Source: Novosphingobium aerophilum
GTDB lineage: Bacteria > Pseudomonadota > Alphaproteobacteria > Sphingomonadales > Sphingomonadaceae
Direction: 5' to 3'
NCBI RefSeq assembly: GCF_014230305.1
Contig: NZ_JACLAU010000005.1
Span: 62,001-126,000 of the forward strand
DNA length: 64,000 nucleotides
In this document: positions 53,828 through 61,956 of the stretch, in pieces
Layout: each line of letters begins with the position of its first letter
How positions within the stretch are numbered: position 1 is the first letter of the stretch
Translations under genes and position numbers: made by a program
Notes under the pieces: model-generated
The model's database searches: none
Seen by the model: the letters and a program-made list of their open reading frames with translations, nothing else
What the model was told of the DNA's origin: nothing

Positions 53828-54204
53828 CTTGGCTTCTCCCGGACTTTTATAACATTTGGTAGTATTAATGTGCCGTGTAGTCGGCTCTGTGTCAATGCCA
53901 GGGCGGCAGTCTTTTGCGAGCCAGCGCACCGGCTTGCCACACTTCGGCAGGGACGGCCGCTGACTCTTTATGCGCACCCATCCTGTCTCGCTTGCACGTC
54001 TTGAACGCTTAGAGCCAGCGCCCGAGCCTCAACCTGCAGACTTGGCTGTTACCTCGGGTTTGCGGCCATTTCCAGGCTTGGAGCCAGCAAATCCGGCGAC
54101 TTTGGCGGCGGAGCTTGGGTCGGTGGCCGCGACCGCATGGCGACAATCTGGCTCGATCGGACGTTCGCGCAGAATCCCGCTTGCCGGGTCTTGCCAATGT
54201 CACT
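53828..54204. other. Non-coding divergent region between the flavoprotein gene and the TonB receptor gene
   Basis: The 445-base gap (53828-54272) has no credible gene. It holds an AT-rich near-match to part of the operator family just upstream of the flavoprotein start (53847-53869, complement contains AATACTACCAAATGTTATA), which aligns with ATTACTAACAAATGGTA at 54214-54230 in 15 of 17 positions. Operator copy 8 follows. The middle (about 53880-54180) shows nothing I can name. Confidence 0.5.
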
Positions 54205-54224
54205 TCTGTATGTATTACTAACAA
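54205..54224 (+). promoter_or_regulatory. Operator copy 8, upstream of TonB receptor 2
   Basis: TCTGTATGT-ATT-ACTAACAA matches 16 of 17 consensus positions, 48 bases before the receptor start codon. Confidence 0.7.
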
Positions 54225-54272
54225 ATGGTAGAACAGTCCCGCAGAGGGCTTATCAGGAGAGGGGACCCCCCC

Positions 54273-56783
54273 ATGGCGACGAAACATACGCGATTGGTAT
54301 CACTTTTTGCTGCTGGCAGTATCTGTGCGGTGGCATTCACCCTGGCGTCGCCGGCACTTGCCCAAGGCGCACCGCAGGCCCAGGCCGAGGGCGGTTCAAA
54401 TCAGGCCGGTGACGCCAACAAGACGTCCGAAATCGTGGTCACCGCCCAGTTCCGCGAGCAGCGGTTGCAGGATACGCCGATCGCCATCACGGCGATTTCG
54501 GGCGACACACTCGAGCAGCGCAGCGCCGGGGCGCTGACCGATATTGCGAATTCGACGCCGAGCGTGGTGCTGCGCCCGGCTTCGGCCGCATTCGGCAACT
54601 CGATCACGGCCAGCATCCGCGGCTTCGGCCAGATCGACTTCAATCCGGCCTACGAACCGGGCGTCGGTCTCTACATCGACGACGTCTATTACCCGCGCCT
54701 GACCGGCGCCAACTTTGACCTCATGGATGTCGAGCGTGTCGAAGTGCTGCGCGGTCCGCAGGGCACCCTGACGGGGCGCAACTCCGAGGGTGGTGCGATC
54801 CGGTTCATTTCGCGCAAGCCCACGGGTGAGGGTGGCGGCTACCTGTCGGCCACTTACGGTATCCGAAACCGCGTCAACCTTCGCGCCAGCGCCGATTTCA
54901 CCATCGCCAAGGACTTGTTTGCACGCGTTTCCGGCACCTTTGCCGATCAGGGCGGCTTTGTCGACGTGATCGACTACGGCTGCGCCAATCCGTCCAGCGG
55001 GGTCCCGGCGACGACCGGCGGCACCAAGTGCAAGAAGTACAAGCTCGGCGATGTCGGATACTCGGCGCTGCGCGGCATTCTGCGCTACAACCCGTCCGAT
55101 CGCGTCGACATCATGTTCAGCGCTGACTACACCAAGGACAGCCACAACAACGGCGCGGAAGTCCTGCTTTACGCCAACAACGCCAACCCCAACACCCGGA
55201 CCGTCAATGGCCTGTCATACGATTCGCGGTTCATCTGCGGCCGGTGGTGCAACTACACTTCGACCGGACAGGAAGCCGGTGCGTTCGTTGCCGGCCTGAT
55301 TCCTCCCCTCAACGGTTTGCCGCTGGCAGCGACCACGGGCCAGCAGTCATCCGATTACGAAGGCTGGGGGGTCTCGGGTAACGTCGATCTGAGCCTGAGC
55401 GACTCGCTCAAGCTGACCTCGATCACCGCCTATCGCGGCTGGAAGTCGAGCTTTTCGATCGACAACGACCTTTCTCCGGCACGGGTCGGCTTCGGCAACA
55501 ACGAGTTGACCCACTGGTTCTGGAGCCAGGAACTGCGGCTTAACGCCAAGCTCGGCGAGATGGCGGATGCCACACTTGGTGGCTACTATTCGGACGAGAA
55601 AACCACCTATTACACGCTGCAGGACATTCGCTATGTGGCGGCCGGTCCTCTGCCGATCTTCCCGTTGCAGTTCATCGGCAACGACCCTGTCCGGACGAAG
55701 TCAAAGGCGGTGTTCGGCACCGTGATCGTGCGGCCGACCGACGCTCTGACGGTGACCGCCGGCGTGCGTTACACCAAGGATGAGAAGGCCTACACGTTCT
55801 ACCGGTTCAATCTTGACGGGAAGACGATCAACCCGTTCCTCGACGCCGTGGGTGCAGCCAATGGTATCGGCTATAGCGGCCCCAACGGCACGGCGCTGAG
55901 CGGGCGGACCGCCCTCTTCAGCGGCGACCGGTTCGATTATCGCATTTCGGCCGATTACCGGTTCTCGCCCGAGGTCTTGGCCTACGCGACGATTTCGACC
56001 GGATATAAGGCTGGTGGTGTCGGACCGCGTCCGTTCAACGCCGCCCAGGCGCGCGGGTTTGGTCCCGAGACGCTGACTTCCTATGAAATCGGTTTGAAAA
56101 CAGACCTGCTCGATCGCCGCGTGCGGTTGAACCTGGCTGGGTTCTTCAATGATTTCAAGAATGCCCAGCTCACGCTGCTCTCGTGTCCGCAATTCGGCGG
56201 GCCCGGGCCCTGTGCTCTGCCGCAGAATGCCGGCAATGCCGAAGTCAAGGGTGTCGAAGCCGAACTCTTTGCCCGGCCGGTTGATGGGTTCCAGCTCGAT
56301 GCTTCTATCAGCTACATCGACTGGAAGTGGAAGTGCGTGAACCCGGCCGTGGTCGGTGGGGCTTCGGGACCCTGCTCAAGCGATCCGGCCGTGGTCGGTC
56401 TGCTCGCGCAGAACCCGCGTGGCCTGATCCAGACCAAATGGAGTGTCGGCATGCAGTATGAGGCCGATCTCGGCTCCAGCGGATCGCTCACGCCGCGCTT
56501 CGACATCAACTACCAGTCCGGGTTGGCCGGTGCCGATGTTGCGCCCGTCGCTGGATCGCCTTCGGCCATCTTCGGCCAGGTTCCGAGCTTCACGATCAGC
56601 AATGCCCGCTTGACCTGGTTGAACGAGCGGAAGGACGTGTCGGTCGCGCTGGAGGTGACCAACCTGTTCAACAAGTACTACTTCCTCAGCAAGTTCGACC
56701 TGACGGGTGCGGGCGCCGGTGCGATCACCGGTCAGCCGGGCCGGCCGCGCGAGTGGGGGGTTACGGTCAAGAAGAAGTTCTGA
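54273..56783 (+). CDS. TonB-dependent receptor, copy 2
   Basis: The 836-residue outer-membrane receptor has a signal peptide (SLFAAGSICAVAFTLASPALA), the TonB-box region SEIVVTAQFREQRLQDTP, a plug domain (DVYYPRLTGANFDLMDVERV, LRGPQGTLTGRNSEGG) and a barrel ending WGVTVKKKF. It is a close relative of copy 1 in plug and C-terminal region. The start at 54273 follows TCAGGAGAGGGG; an upstream in-frame codon overlaps the operator and is rejected. It stands apart from the divergent flavocytochrome genes and leads to two NTF2-like genes. Cargo probably a lignin dimer or oligomer (inference). Confidence 0.86.
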   Translation: MATKHTRLVSLFAAGSICAVAFTLASPALAQGAPQAQAEGGSNQAGDANKTSEIVVTAQFREQRLQDTPIAITAISGDTLEQRSAGALTDIANSTPSVVLRPASAAFGNSITASIRGFGQIDFNPAYEPGVGLYIDDVYYPRLTGANFDLMDVERVEVLRGPQGTLTGRNSEGGAIRFISRKPTGEGGGYLSATYGIRNRVNLRASADFTIAKDLFARVSGTFADQGGFVDVIDYGCANPSSGVPATTGGTKCKKYKLGDVGYSALRGILRYNPSDRVDIMFSADYTKDSHNNGAEVLLYANNANPNTRTVNGLSYDSRFICGRWCNYTSTGQEAGAFVAGLIPPLNGLPLAATTGQQSSDYEGWGVSGNVDLSLSDSLKLTSITAYRGWKSSFSIDNDLSPARVGFGNNELTHWFWSQELRLNAKLGEMADATLGGYYSDEKTTYYTLQDIRYVAAGPLPIFPLQFIGNDPVRTKSKAVFGTVIVRPTDALTVTAGVRYTKDEKAYTFYRFNLDGKTINPFLDAVGAANGIGYSGPNGTALSGRTALFSGDRFDYRISADYRFSPEVLAYATISTGYKAGGVGPRPFNAAQARGFGPETLTSYEIGLKTDLLDRRVRLNLAGFFNDFKNAQLTLLSCPQFGGPGPCALPQNAGNAEVKGVEAELFARPVDGFQLDASISYIDWKWKCVNPAVVGGASGPCSSDPAVVGLLAQNPRGLIQTKWSVGMQYEADLGSSGSLTPRFDINYQSGLAGADVAPVAGSPSAIFGQVPSFTISNARLTWLNERKDVSVALEVTNLFNKYYFLSKFDLTGAGAGAITGQPGRPREWGVTVKKKF

Positions 56784-56806
56784 GTGGGCCCGGTAGCGGT
56801 CTGATG

Positions 56807-56836
56807 AAAAGGGCGGTCCGGCGGGCCGCCCTTTTT
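56807..56836 (+). terminator. Rho-independent terminator after TonB receptor 2
   Basis: AAAAGGGCGG and CCGCCCTTTT form a perfect 10-bp stem around a 9-base loop, ending in a T5 run. It lies 23 bases after the receptor stop and separates it from the NTF2-like pair. Confidence 0.85.
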
Positions 56837-56907
56837 GCGGGGGCTGGTCTGTGCCCCGGTGCCCAGGTCAGGCCGAGTGCTGGGAACAATGGCCCGGGAG
56901 GCAGACG

Positions 56908-57501
56908 ATGGAACCCACCCTTTCGCTGGCAGAGCGGATCGGTTTGATTGAAGATGAACGAGCGGTCATCCGGTTGCAGACCGCCTACGGCTACTATGTC
57001 GACAAGGCTCAGTGGGACGAGGCTGCCGACCTGTTTGCCGCCGATGCCACGCTCGAAATCGCGGGCCGGGGCCTCTATCGCGGGCAGGACCGGATCCGCT
57101 CCTATCTGAAATGCTTGCCATCGCTGCTTGAGGGGACGGTCTTCAATCACATGCAGTTGCAGCCCCTGATCACGCTTGAGGGCGATCACGCCTGGGGTCG
57201 GTGGCGGGCGATCATGGAGGTGGCAATCCGTGGCAAGGTCGATCTGGTGGGGGAGGCGACCTACGAGAACCGTTATGTCCGCGATGGCGGCGTTTGGAAG
57301 ATCGCACGGTTGCACTGTTTCGTGACCTACTATGCCGATTGGCAGGCCGGCCTGTCCGGCGGGGGTGTGCCGATGGGCACCGAACTGCCCGAGTTCCCGC
57401 CCGATGCGCCTCAGACGGTTGCCTATGGTTCATTTCCGAGCGTGTTCGTGCCCCCCTATCATTATGCCAATCCGGTGACCGGACAGACATGGGTGCCATG
57501 A
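56908..57501 (+). CDS. NTF2/SnoaL-like protein (LdpA-related, shorter)
   Basis: The 197-residue protein has DERAVIRLQTAYGYYVDKAQ, WDEAADLFAADATLEI, GQDRIRSYLKCLPS, HMQLQPLITLEGDHAWGRW and NRYVRDGGVWKIARLHC, the same ordered motifs as the two 240-residue NTF2-like proteins at 39627 and 58621, with a proline-rich tail (FVPPYHYANPVTGQTW). It may be a third lyase of this group with another substrate. CGGGAGG precedes the start. Its stop overlaps the next gene by 4 bases (ATGA). Confidence 0.73.
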   Translation: MEPTLSLAERIGLIEDERAVIRLQTAYGYYVDKAQWDEAADLFAADATLEIAGRGLYRGQDRIRSYLKCLPSLLEGTVFNHMQLQPLITLEGDHAWGRWRAIMEVAIRGKVDLVGEATYENRYVRDGGVWKIARLHCFVTYYADWQAGLSGGGVPMGTELPEFPPDAPQTVAYGSFPSVFVPPYHYANPVTGQTWVP

Positions 57502-57917
57502 TGGACAACCGAATGCTCGATCGCGCCGCCTACGACCGCTATCTCGGCGCTTTCAATTCCCGCGATTACGACGGGGTCGCCGATTTCTATGTCGACCCGC
57601 CCCGGATGGCGTTTTTCGGGGTGGTGATCACCTCGCGGCAAGAACTCAAGGCCTTCTATGCCTGGCTGCACGATCATGTGGACGAGACCGTAGAGGTGCT
57701 GAACTTTGCGGCCAGCGCGACGTGTACCGCGGTCGATGCCGTCGTGCGCATCGTTGCGAGGAAGGATCTGACGCGGGAGGCCCTCGACGCCCGCGGGGCG
57801 ACCGGGTTCTTGCCGATCCGTGCGGGCTATGTGCAGGAAATCCGGCAGTTCATCTTCTACACCACGCAAGGCGGCCGTATCGAAAAAGTGGAGTGCGCGT
57901 TGCCGCTAATGTCTTAG
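57498..57917 (+). CDS. NTF2/SnoaL-like protein, small
   Basis: The 139-residue protein has YDRYLGAFNSRDYDGVADFY, RMAFFGVVITSRQELKAFY and IREFIFYTT-like segment VQEIRQFIFYTTQGGRIEKV, the SnoaL-like polyketide-cyclase pattern. It starts in the ATGA overlap with the preceding NTF2-like gene, so the two are made at matched levels and may form a heteromer (inference). Function unknown. Confidence 0.7.
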   Translation: MMDNRMLDRAAYDRYLGAFNSRDYDGVADFYVDPPRMAFFGVVITSRQELKAFYAWLHDHVDETVEVLNFAASATCTAVDAVVRIVARKDLTREALDARGATGFLPIRAGYVQEIRQFIFYTTQGGRIEKVECALPLMS

Positions 57918-58110
57918 GTCGTGGTGGCGCAGGATCGAACCGCCATGATCGTGCGGAGGCCTGCCAAGGTAAGGCGCGCTGTACTCAAGGGGCTGGTTGT
58001 CGGCGCAAGTGGTACAACCCCGGTGCGGATCACCACACAAATTCGCAACATTTCTTATTGGTGGTCGATAAGCCCTTGCCCGCGGCAAAGCGGCCCGCAA
58101 TAGCCATGGC

Positions 58111-58596
58111 ATGACTGGCCCTGACGATCTGCCTCTGACTTCACCCGATTCCGAGCGACTGGACCTGCTGATTCGCCTGCTCAAACTGTGCAGCCTGATC
58201 AACGTCCCGATGAACGAAGGGGTCTGCAATCCCTCCGGCCTTAGCCAGACCGAGCTGAAAGTGGTGATGGCGTTGTCGGGCGAGGGAGAACTGGCTGGCC
58301 ACGAACTGATGCGGATCTTGGGGGCACCTGCCATGAGTGTCAGTCGGGCCATAGCCGCCCTGCGGACCAACGGGCTGGTGGAGGACTCGAACGACCCCGA
58401 CAACCGCCGCCGTCGACCGGTTCGACTGAGCGCAGCGGGCGAAGCGTTCTATGCAGCCGCGATGCCAGATATCGCAGCGGTGGCCGATGCCTTGCTGGGT
58501 TCGCTGACGGCGCGGCAACGGCGCGAGTTGGCCCGCATCGCCGATGAGGTCATTGCCGCCATGGTCAACTGGGGCACCCACCGCACCGACGATTGA
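58111..58596 (+). CDS. MarR-family transcriptional regulator
   Basis: The 161-residue protein has a MarR winged helix: SQTELKVVMALSGEGELAGH, ELMRILGAPAMSVSRAIAAL (recognition helix) and the wing DPDNRRRRPVRLSAAGEAF, flanked by dimerisation helices at both ends. MarR proteins commonly repress aromatic catabolic operons and release DNA on binding an aromatic acid or its CoA ester. It lies 193 bases after the NTF2-like pair and is convergent with the LdpA-like gene. No copy of the dyad operator lies before it. It is the second MarR candidate in the window. Confidence 0.83.
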   Translation: MTGPDDLPLTSPDSERLDLLIRLLKLCSLINVPMNEGVCNPSGLSQTELKVVMALSGEGELAGHELMRILGAPAMSVSRAIAALRTNGLVEDSNDPDNRRRRPVRLSAAGEAFYAAAMPDIAAVADALLGSLTARQRRELARIADEVIAAMVNWGTHRTDD

Positions 58597-58620
58597 GCAG
58601 CGCTGGGCTACGGCGCCGGC

Positions 58621-59349
58621 CTACCTGTTCTTCAACCGCGTGAAGTCACCGACGGCAAAGGCCTGGGCCAGCACGGGATGGGCGAAGCTCATCGGCACCT
58701 CCTGCCGGTGGGGCCAGGTCTGGCGCACCTCCCGGTCGGGCAGGATAACATCAGGTCCGATCGGATTTTCGGGATAGCAGACCTGCGCTGGCTGAAGGTG
58801 GGCGACGGTGTGGGCCCACCCGCCCTCGTAATCGGCTTGCCACTGCATCATGTAATCGAGCCGCTTGATCTTCCAGACCAACTCACCTGCCGCATTGGCT
58901 TCGCGAACATAGTCGTTTTCGTAGAGACCCGCCTCCCAGAACTGTTGGGGCATGCTCTCGGGCAGCTTGTCCTGCACCGCATCGTGCCAGCCACCCGCCA
59001 GCAAGGCGCGAAACCGACCCTTGGCGGTCAACCGATCCGGTGCGACGGTGATCACGTCCTGCATCTGGAAGTGGTCGAGCAGCAGGCCCTCAACCGGGCC
59101 GCGCTGGCCGCCGGTGAACAGGTTCTGGAACCAGGTGCCGTAAAGGCGCATCACCCCTTCGTAACCGCGATACTCGCCCGAGAGGAAAACCACGGCACCA
59201 TCACGGGCGAACAGCCCGGCAACCTCTTCGGGCCGGTTATAGTCGATGTAATAGCCGTAAGCCATGTGCAGACGGCGGATCGCATGGATATCCTCAAGCT
59301 CGGCGACCCTGCGTTCGAGCGAGTCGAGGCGGGCTTCAACATTTGACAT
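58621..59349 (-). CDS. NTF2-like protein, candidate LdpA/PcfL-type gamma-formaldehyde lyase, copy 2
   Basis: The 242-residue protein has an N-terminal helix (VEARLDSLERRVAELEDIHA), then RRLHMAYGYYIDYNRPEEVA, GVMRLYGTWFQNLF, EGLLLDHFQMQDVITVAPDR, and YENDYVREANAAGELVWKIK. It aligns along its whole length with the protein at 39627-40358. In N. aromaticivorans a cofactor-free NTF2-fold diarylpropane lyase lies near the NOV1 dioxygenase gene, and here the NOV1-like gene is 3.1 kb away, so this is the better LdpA candidate. Operator copy 9 lies 34 bases upstream. Product stilbenes would be cleaved by the dioxygenases. Confidence 0.75.
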   Translation of the reverse strand: MSNVEARLDSLERRVAELEDIHAIRRLHMAYGYYIDYNRPEEVAGLFARDGAVVFLSGEYRGYEGVMRLYGTWFQNLFTGGQRGPVEGLLLDHFQMQDVITVAPDRLTAKGRFRALLAGGWHDAVQDKLPESMPQQFWEAGLYENDYVREANAAGELVWKIKRLDYMMQWQADYEGGWAHTVAHLQPAQVCYPENPIGPDVILPDREVRQTWPHRQEVPMSFAHPVLAQAFAVGDFTRLKNR

Positions 59350-59383
59350 CTGATTCCTCTCCCTCTTGAGCGGGGCGGCTTAT

Positions 59384-59403
59384 ATTGTAAGTTCTACTAA
59401 CAA
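59384..59403 (+). promoter_or_regulatory. Operator copy 9, upstream of the LdpA-like gene
   Basis: ATTGTAAGT-TCT-ACTAACAA matches 15 of 17 consensus positions, in the 164-base gap between the LdpA-like gene start and the aldehyde dehydrogenase stop. Confidence 0.65.
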
Positions 59404-59513
59404 AATTCGAGGGGCAAGGTGAGCGGAAACCGGGCTGGTAGTGCAAGGCCCATGCGCCCTTGCCTGGTCTTGTCCCGCCTTGACTTCAGAAGAAACCCTG
59501 CCGGGATCGTCGC

Positions 59514-60869
59514 CTATTGGTGAAAGTACACCGCGCGCTCATGGGAAAAGGCCTTGAACCCGAAGTGGCCGTGATAGCTGCCTGTGCCGCTGTGGTTCAC
59601 GCCGCCGAACGGCAGGTTGTTCTCAAGGTAATGCGAGAAAACGCCGTTGACCGTGACCCCGCCTGACGAGGTGCGCGCCAGGATCTTCGCGACGGCGTTC
59701 GAATCCGCGCTGTAGATATAGAGGGCCAGCGGCTTGTCGCGCGCAGCGATGTAGCTGATGACGTCATCCAGCTTGTCATAAGTCATCACCGGCAACAGCG
59801 GTGCGAAGATCTCTTCCTTCAGGATCTGCATGTCGGGCGAGACATCGGTGAGCAAGGTCGGATGGACGGTCAGATCCTCCGCCTCGGTCACGCCACCCAC
59901 GGCAATGCTGGCTCCGCCAGCCACGGCATCGTCGAGCAGACCCTTGACCCTTGCGAAGTTGCGCGGATCGACGATCTGGGCAATGCCTTCCTTGTTGAGC
60001 GTGCCTTCGGCATAGAGGTTCGCGGCGACCCTGGACCCGAACAGCGCGATCAGCCGCTCTTTCTGCTCGGGCCGGACGAAGACGTAATCGGGGCAGATGC
60101 AGGCCTGACCACCGTTGAACTGCTTGGCCGAAGCGAGATCGGTCGCAACCTTTTCCAGGTCGGCGCTGTCCTCGACGATCACCGGTGATTTTCCGCCGAG
60201 CTCCAGCGTGACACTGGCGAGGTGGCGGGCGGCTGCGGCGGCGACCAGTTTTCCGACACGGGTGCTGCCCGTGAAGAAGATGTGGTTGAAGGGCAGGTCG
60301 AGCAGCGCCGTGGCTATGCCGACATCGCCTTCGAACAGGGCGACCTCGGATTCGTCAAAAGCGGCACGGATGATGCGTCCGGCGATCGCGGCTGAGGCCG
60401 GGCAGAGGTCGGTCAGCTTGACAATGCAGCAGTTTCCGGCCGCCACAGCGGCGGCGAGCGGGCCGAACACAAGGCCCAGCGGAAAGTTCCACGGCCCCAG
60501 GATCAGGCAAACCCCGCGCGCTTCGGGAACGATCTGTGCCCTGTCGGCGGGATTGAGCGAGGTGGCGACCTCGGTCGGCGCCATCCAGGCATCGAGGTTG
60601 TCAATGTTGCGCTGAATATTGCCCAACACGTTCAGCACTTCGGTGATCCGGATCTCCGCCAATGGCTTGCGCGTATCCTGCCGCACGGCGGCCACGATCT
60701 CGTCGGCATGGGCTTCGTAGACCGACTTCAGCCGCTGCAGCTTGGCTTTGCGTTGGTCAGCCGTCGAGGCCTTGACGTCCCACTGGTTCGCCTGCTGCAA
60801 GGCAAAGATCCGGGTGATTTCGGCGGCACTGGGGGCAGGGGTCGGCATCGATTTGTGGTCCTGATTCAA
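59514..60869 (-). CDS. Class 3 aldehyde dehydrogenase (coniferyl-aldehyde dehydrogenase-like)
   Basis: The 451-residue enzyme is shorter than the other aldehyde dehydrogenases in the window, as expected for the ALDH3 class. It shows LGPWNFPLGLVFGPLAAAV, FTGSTRVGK, LELGGKSPVIV, the catalytic Cys in NGGQACICPDYV and ILKEEIFAPLLPV, ending in PFGGVNHSGTGSYHGHFGF. ALDH3-type enzymes include CalB, which oxidises coniferyl aldehyde to ferulate. It lies downstream of the Nu-class glutathione transferase by 108 bases, on the same strand. Vanillin is also a possible substrate. Confidence 0.84.
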   Translation of the reverse strand: MNQDHKSMPTPAPSAAEITRIFALQQANQWDVKASTADQRKAKLQRLKSVYEAHADEIVAAVRQDTRKPLAEIRITEVLNVLGNIQRNIDNLDAWMAPTEVATSLNPADRAQIVPEARGVCLILGPWNFPLGLVFGPLAAAVAAGNCCIVKLTDLCPASAAIAGRIIRAAFDESEVALFEGDVGIATALLDLPFNHIFFTGSTRVGKLVAAAAARHLASVTLELGGKSPVIVEDSADLEKVATDLASAKQFNGGQACICPDYVFVRPEQKERLIALFGSRVAANLYAEGTLNKEGIAQIVDPRNFARVKGLLDDAVAGGASIAVGGVTEAEDLTVHPTLLTDVSPDMQILKEEIFAPLLPVMTYDKLDDVISYIAARDKPLALYIYSADSNAVAKILARTSSGGVTVNGVFSHYLENNLPFGGVNHSGTGSYHGHFGFKAFSHERAVYFHQ

Positions 60870-60977
60870 GCCGGACTGGCGAGACGTCGCGAACTCCGGT
60901 GATGGCTCAATGAAAGGTGGCAGAGTGTAGAGACCGATCCGGGGCAGTCCGGCCGGCCAGCTGACCCGCTCCGCCGG

Positions 60978-61883
60978 CTAGACCCGGGCGCCGCCGCGCG
61001 CGATGACCATGTCTTCGCGGTTGGTTTCGAAATCGCTGGCCTGGTGGCGTTCGCGCAACTGGCTTTCCGGGCCGCCGAAGGTGCGGTTGACCATGCGTCC
61101 GCGCTGCACGGCTGGGCGTTCGGCCAGCTGGCTGACCCAGCGATCCAGGTGCGTGTATTCGTGCACCGAGAGGAACTCCTGGCAGTTGTAGGCGTCGCGC
61201 ATGATGTTCCCGTACCAGGGGTAAATCGCGATATCGGCAATCGTATAGCTGTCGCCAGCCATGTATTCGTGTTGCGCCAGGTGCGTATCGAGCACGTGGA
61301 GCTGGCGTTTGGTTTCCATGGCGAAGCGATTGATCGGATATTCCATCTTGAACGGAGCGTAGGCATAGAAGTGCCCAAGCCCGCCGCCGACATAGGGCGC
61401 GCTGCCCATCTGCCACATCAGCCAGTTCATCGTTTTGGCGCGGCCATGGGGATCGGTTGGCAGAAATTCCCCGAACTTTTCGGCCAGGTAGAACAAGATC
61501 GAGCCACTCTCGAACAACGATACCGCTGGGTCCAGCGAGTGATCGACCAAGGCCGGGATTTTCGAGTTCGGGTTGACCGCCACAAAACCGCTGCCGAACT
61601 GGTCGCCAGCGTTGATGCTGATCATCCAGGCGTCATACTCGGCCCCGCCATGGCCAAGGCCGAGCAGTTCCTCGAGCAGGATCGTCACTTTGACCCCGTT
61701 CGGGGTGCCCATCGAGTAGAGCTGCAGCGGATGGTCGCCGACCGGCAGCGCCTTGTTGTGGGTCGGGCCCGAGGTCGGGCGATTGATATTGGCAAACTGC
61801 CCACCGCTCGGCGCGTCCCAGGTCCACACGCGAGGGGGAACATAGCCGGCAGGTTGGTTCAGCGCAGGATCGCTCTCGGCCAC
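60978..61883 (-). CDS. Nu-class glutathione S-transferase (YghU/NaGSTNu-like)
   Basis: The 301-residue protein has the extended N terminus of the Nu class (SDPALNQPAGYVPPRVWTWD), then PLQLYSMGTPNGVKVTILLE with the GSH-activating Thr-Pro-Asn, GDQFGSGFVAVNPNSKIPAL with the cis-Pro and SGSILFYLAEKFGE, and a helical domain. N. aromaticivorans NaGSTNu cleaves both stereoisomers of beta-aryl ether glutathione adducts as a lyase. The GTG at 61883 is chosen because GGGAGAG lies just upstream; an ATG at 61925 falls inside operator copy 10. It would release the lignin monomer from the glutathione conjugate made by the LigF-like enzymes. Confidence 0.83.
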   Translation of the reverse strand: MAESDPALNQPAGYVPPRVWTWDAPSGGQFANINRPTSGPTHNKALPVGDHPLQLYSMGTPNGVKVTILLEELLGLGHGGAEYDAWMISINAGDQFGSGFVAVNPNSKIPALVDHSLDPAVSLFESGSILFYLAEKFGEFLPTDPHGRAKTMNWLMWQMGSAPYVGGGLGHFYAYAPFKMEYPINRFAMETKRQLHVLDTHLAQHEYMAGDSYTIADIAIYPWYGNIMRDAYNCQEFLSVHEYTHLDRWVSQLAERPAVQRGRMVNRTFGGPESQLRERHQASDFETNREDMVIARGGARV

Positions 61884-61909
61884 GTTATCTCTCCCAAGGC
61901 ACGGCTTAT

Positions 61910-61929
61910 TCTGTATGTCTTGCATACAT
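61910..61929 (+). promoter_or_regulatory. Operator copy 10, upstream of the Nu-class GST
   Basis: TCTGTATGT-CTT-GCATACAT matches 15 of 17 consensus positions; a strong local dyad (GTATGTCTTGCATAC). It lies in the 73-base gap between the GST start and the MarR stop. Confidence 0.7.
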
Positions 61930-61956
61930 AAATCACGGCGTAAAGCCGTCTGTTGA

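Noticed and set aside
53970..54287. Short open frames in the gap between the flavoprotein and receptor genes
   Set aside because: No ribosome site, no family pattern, and they cross the operator.
57918..58110. Possible small gene or RNA before the MarR gene at 58111
   Set aside because: Only loose repeats such as GTGGT..ACCAC are visible; nothing supports a transcript.
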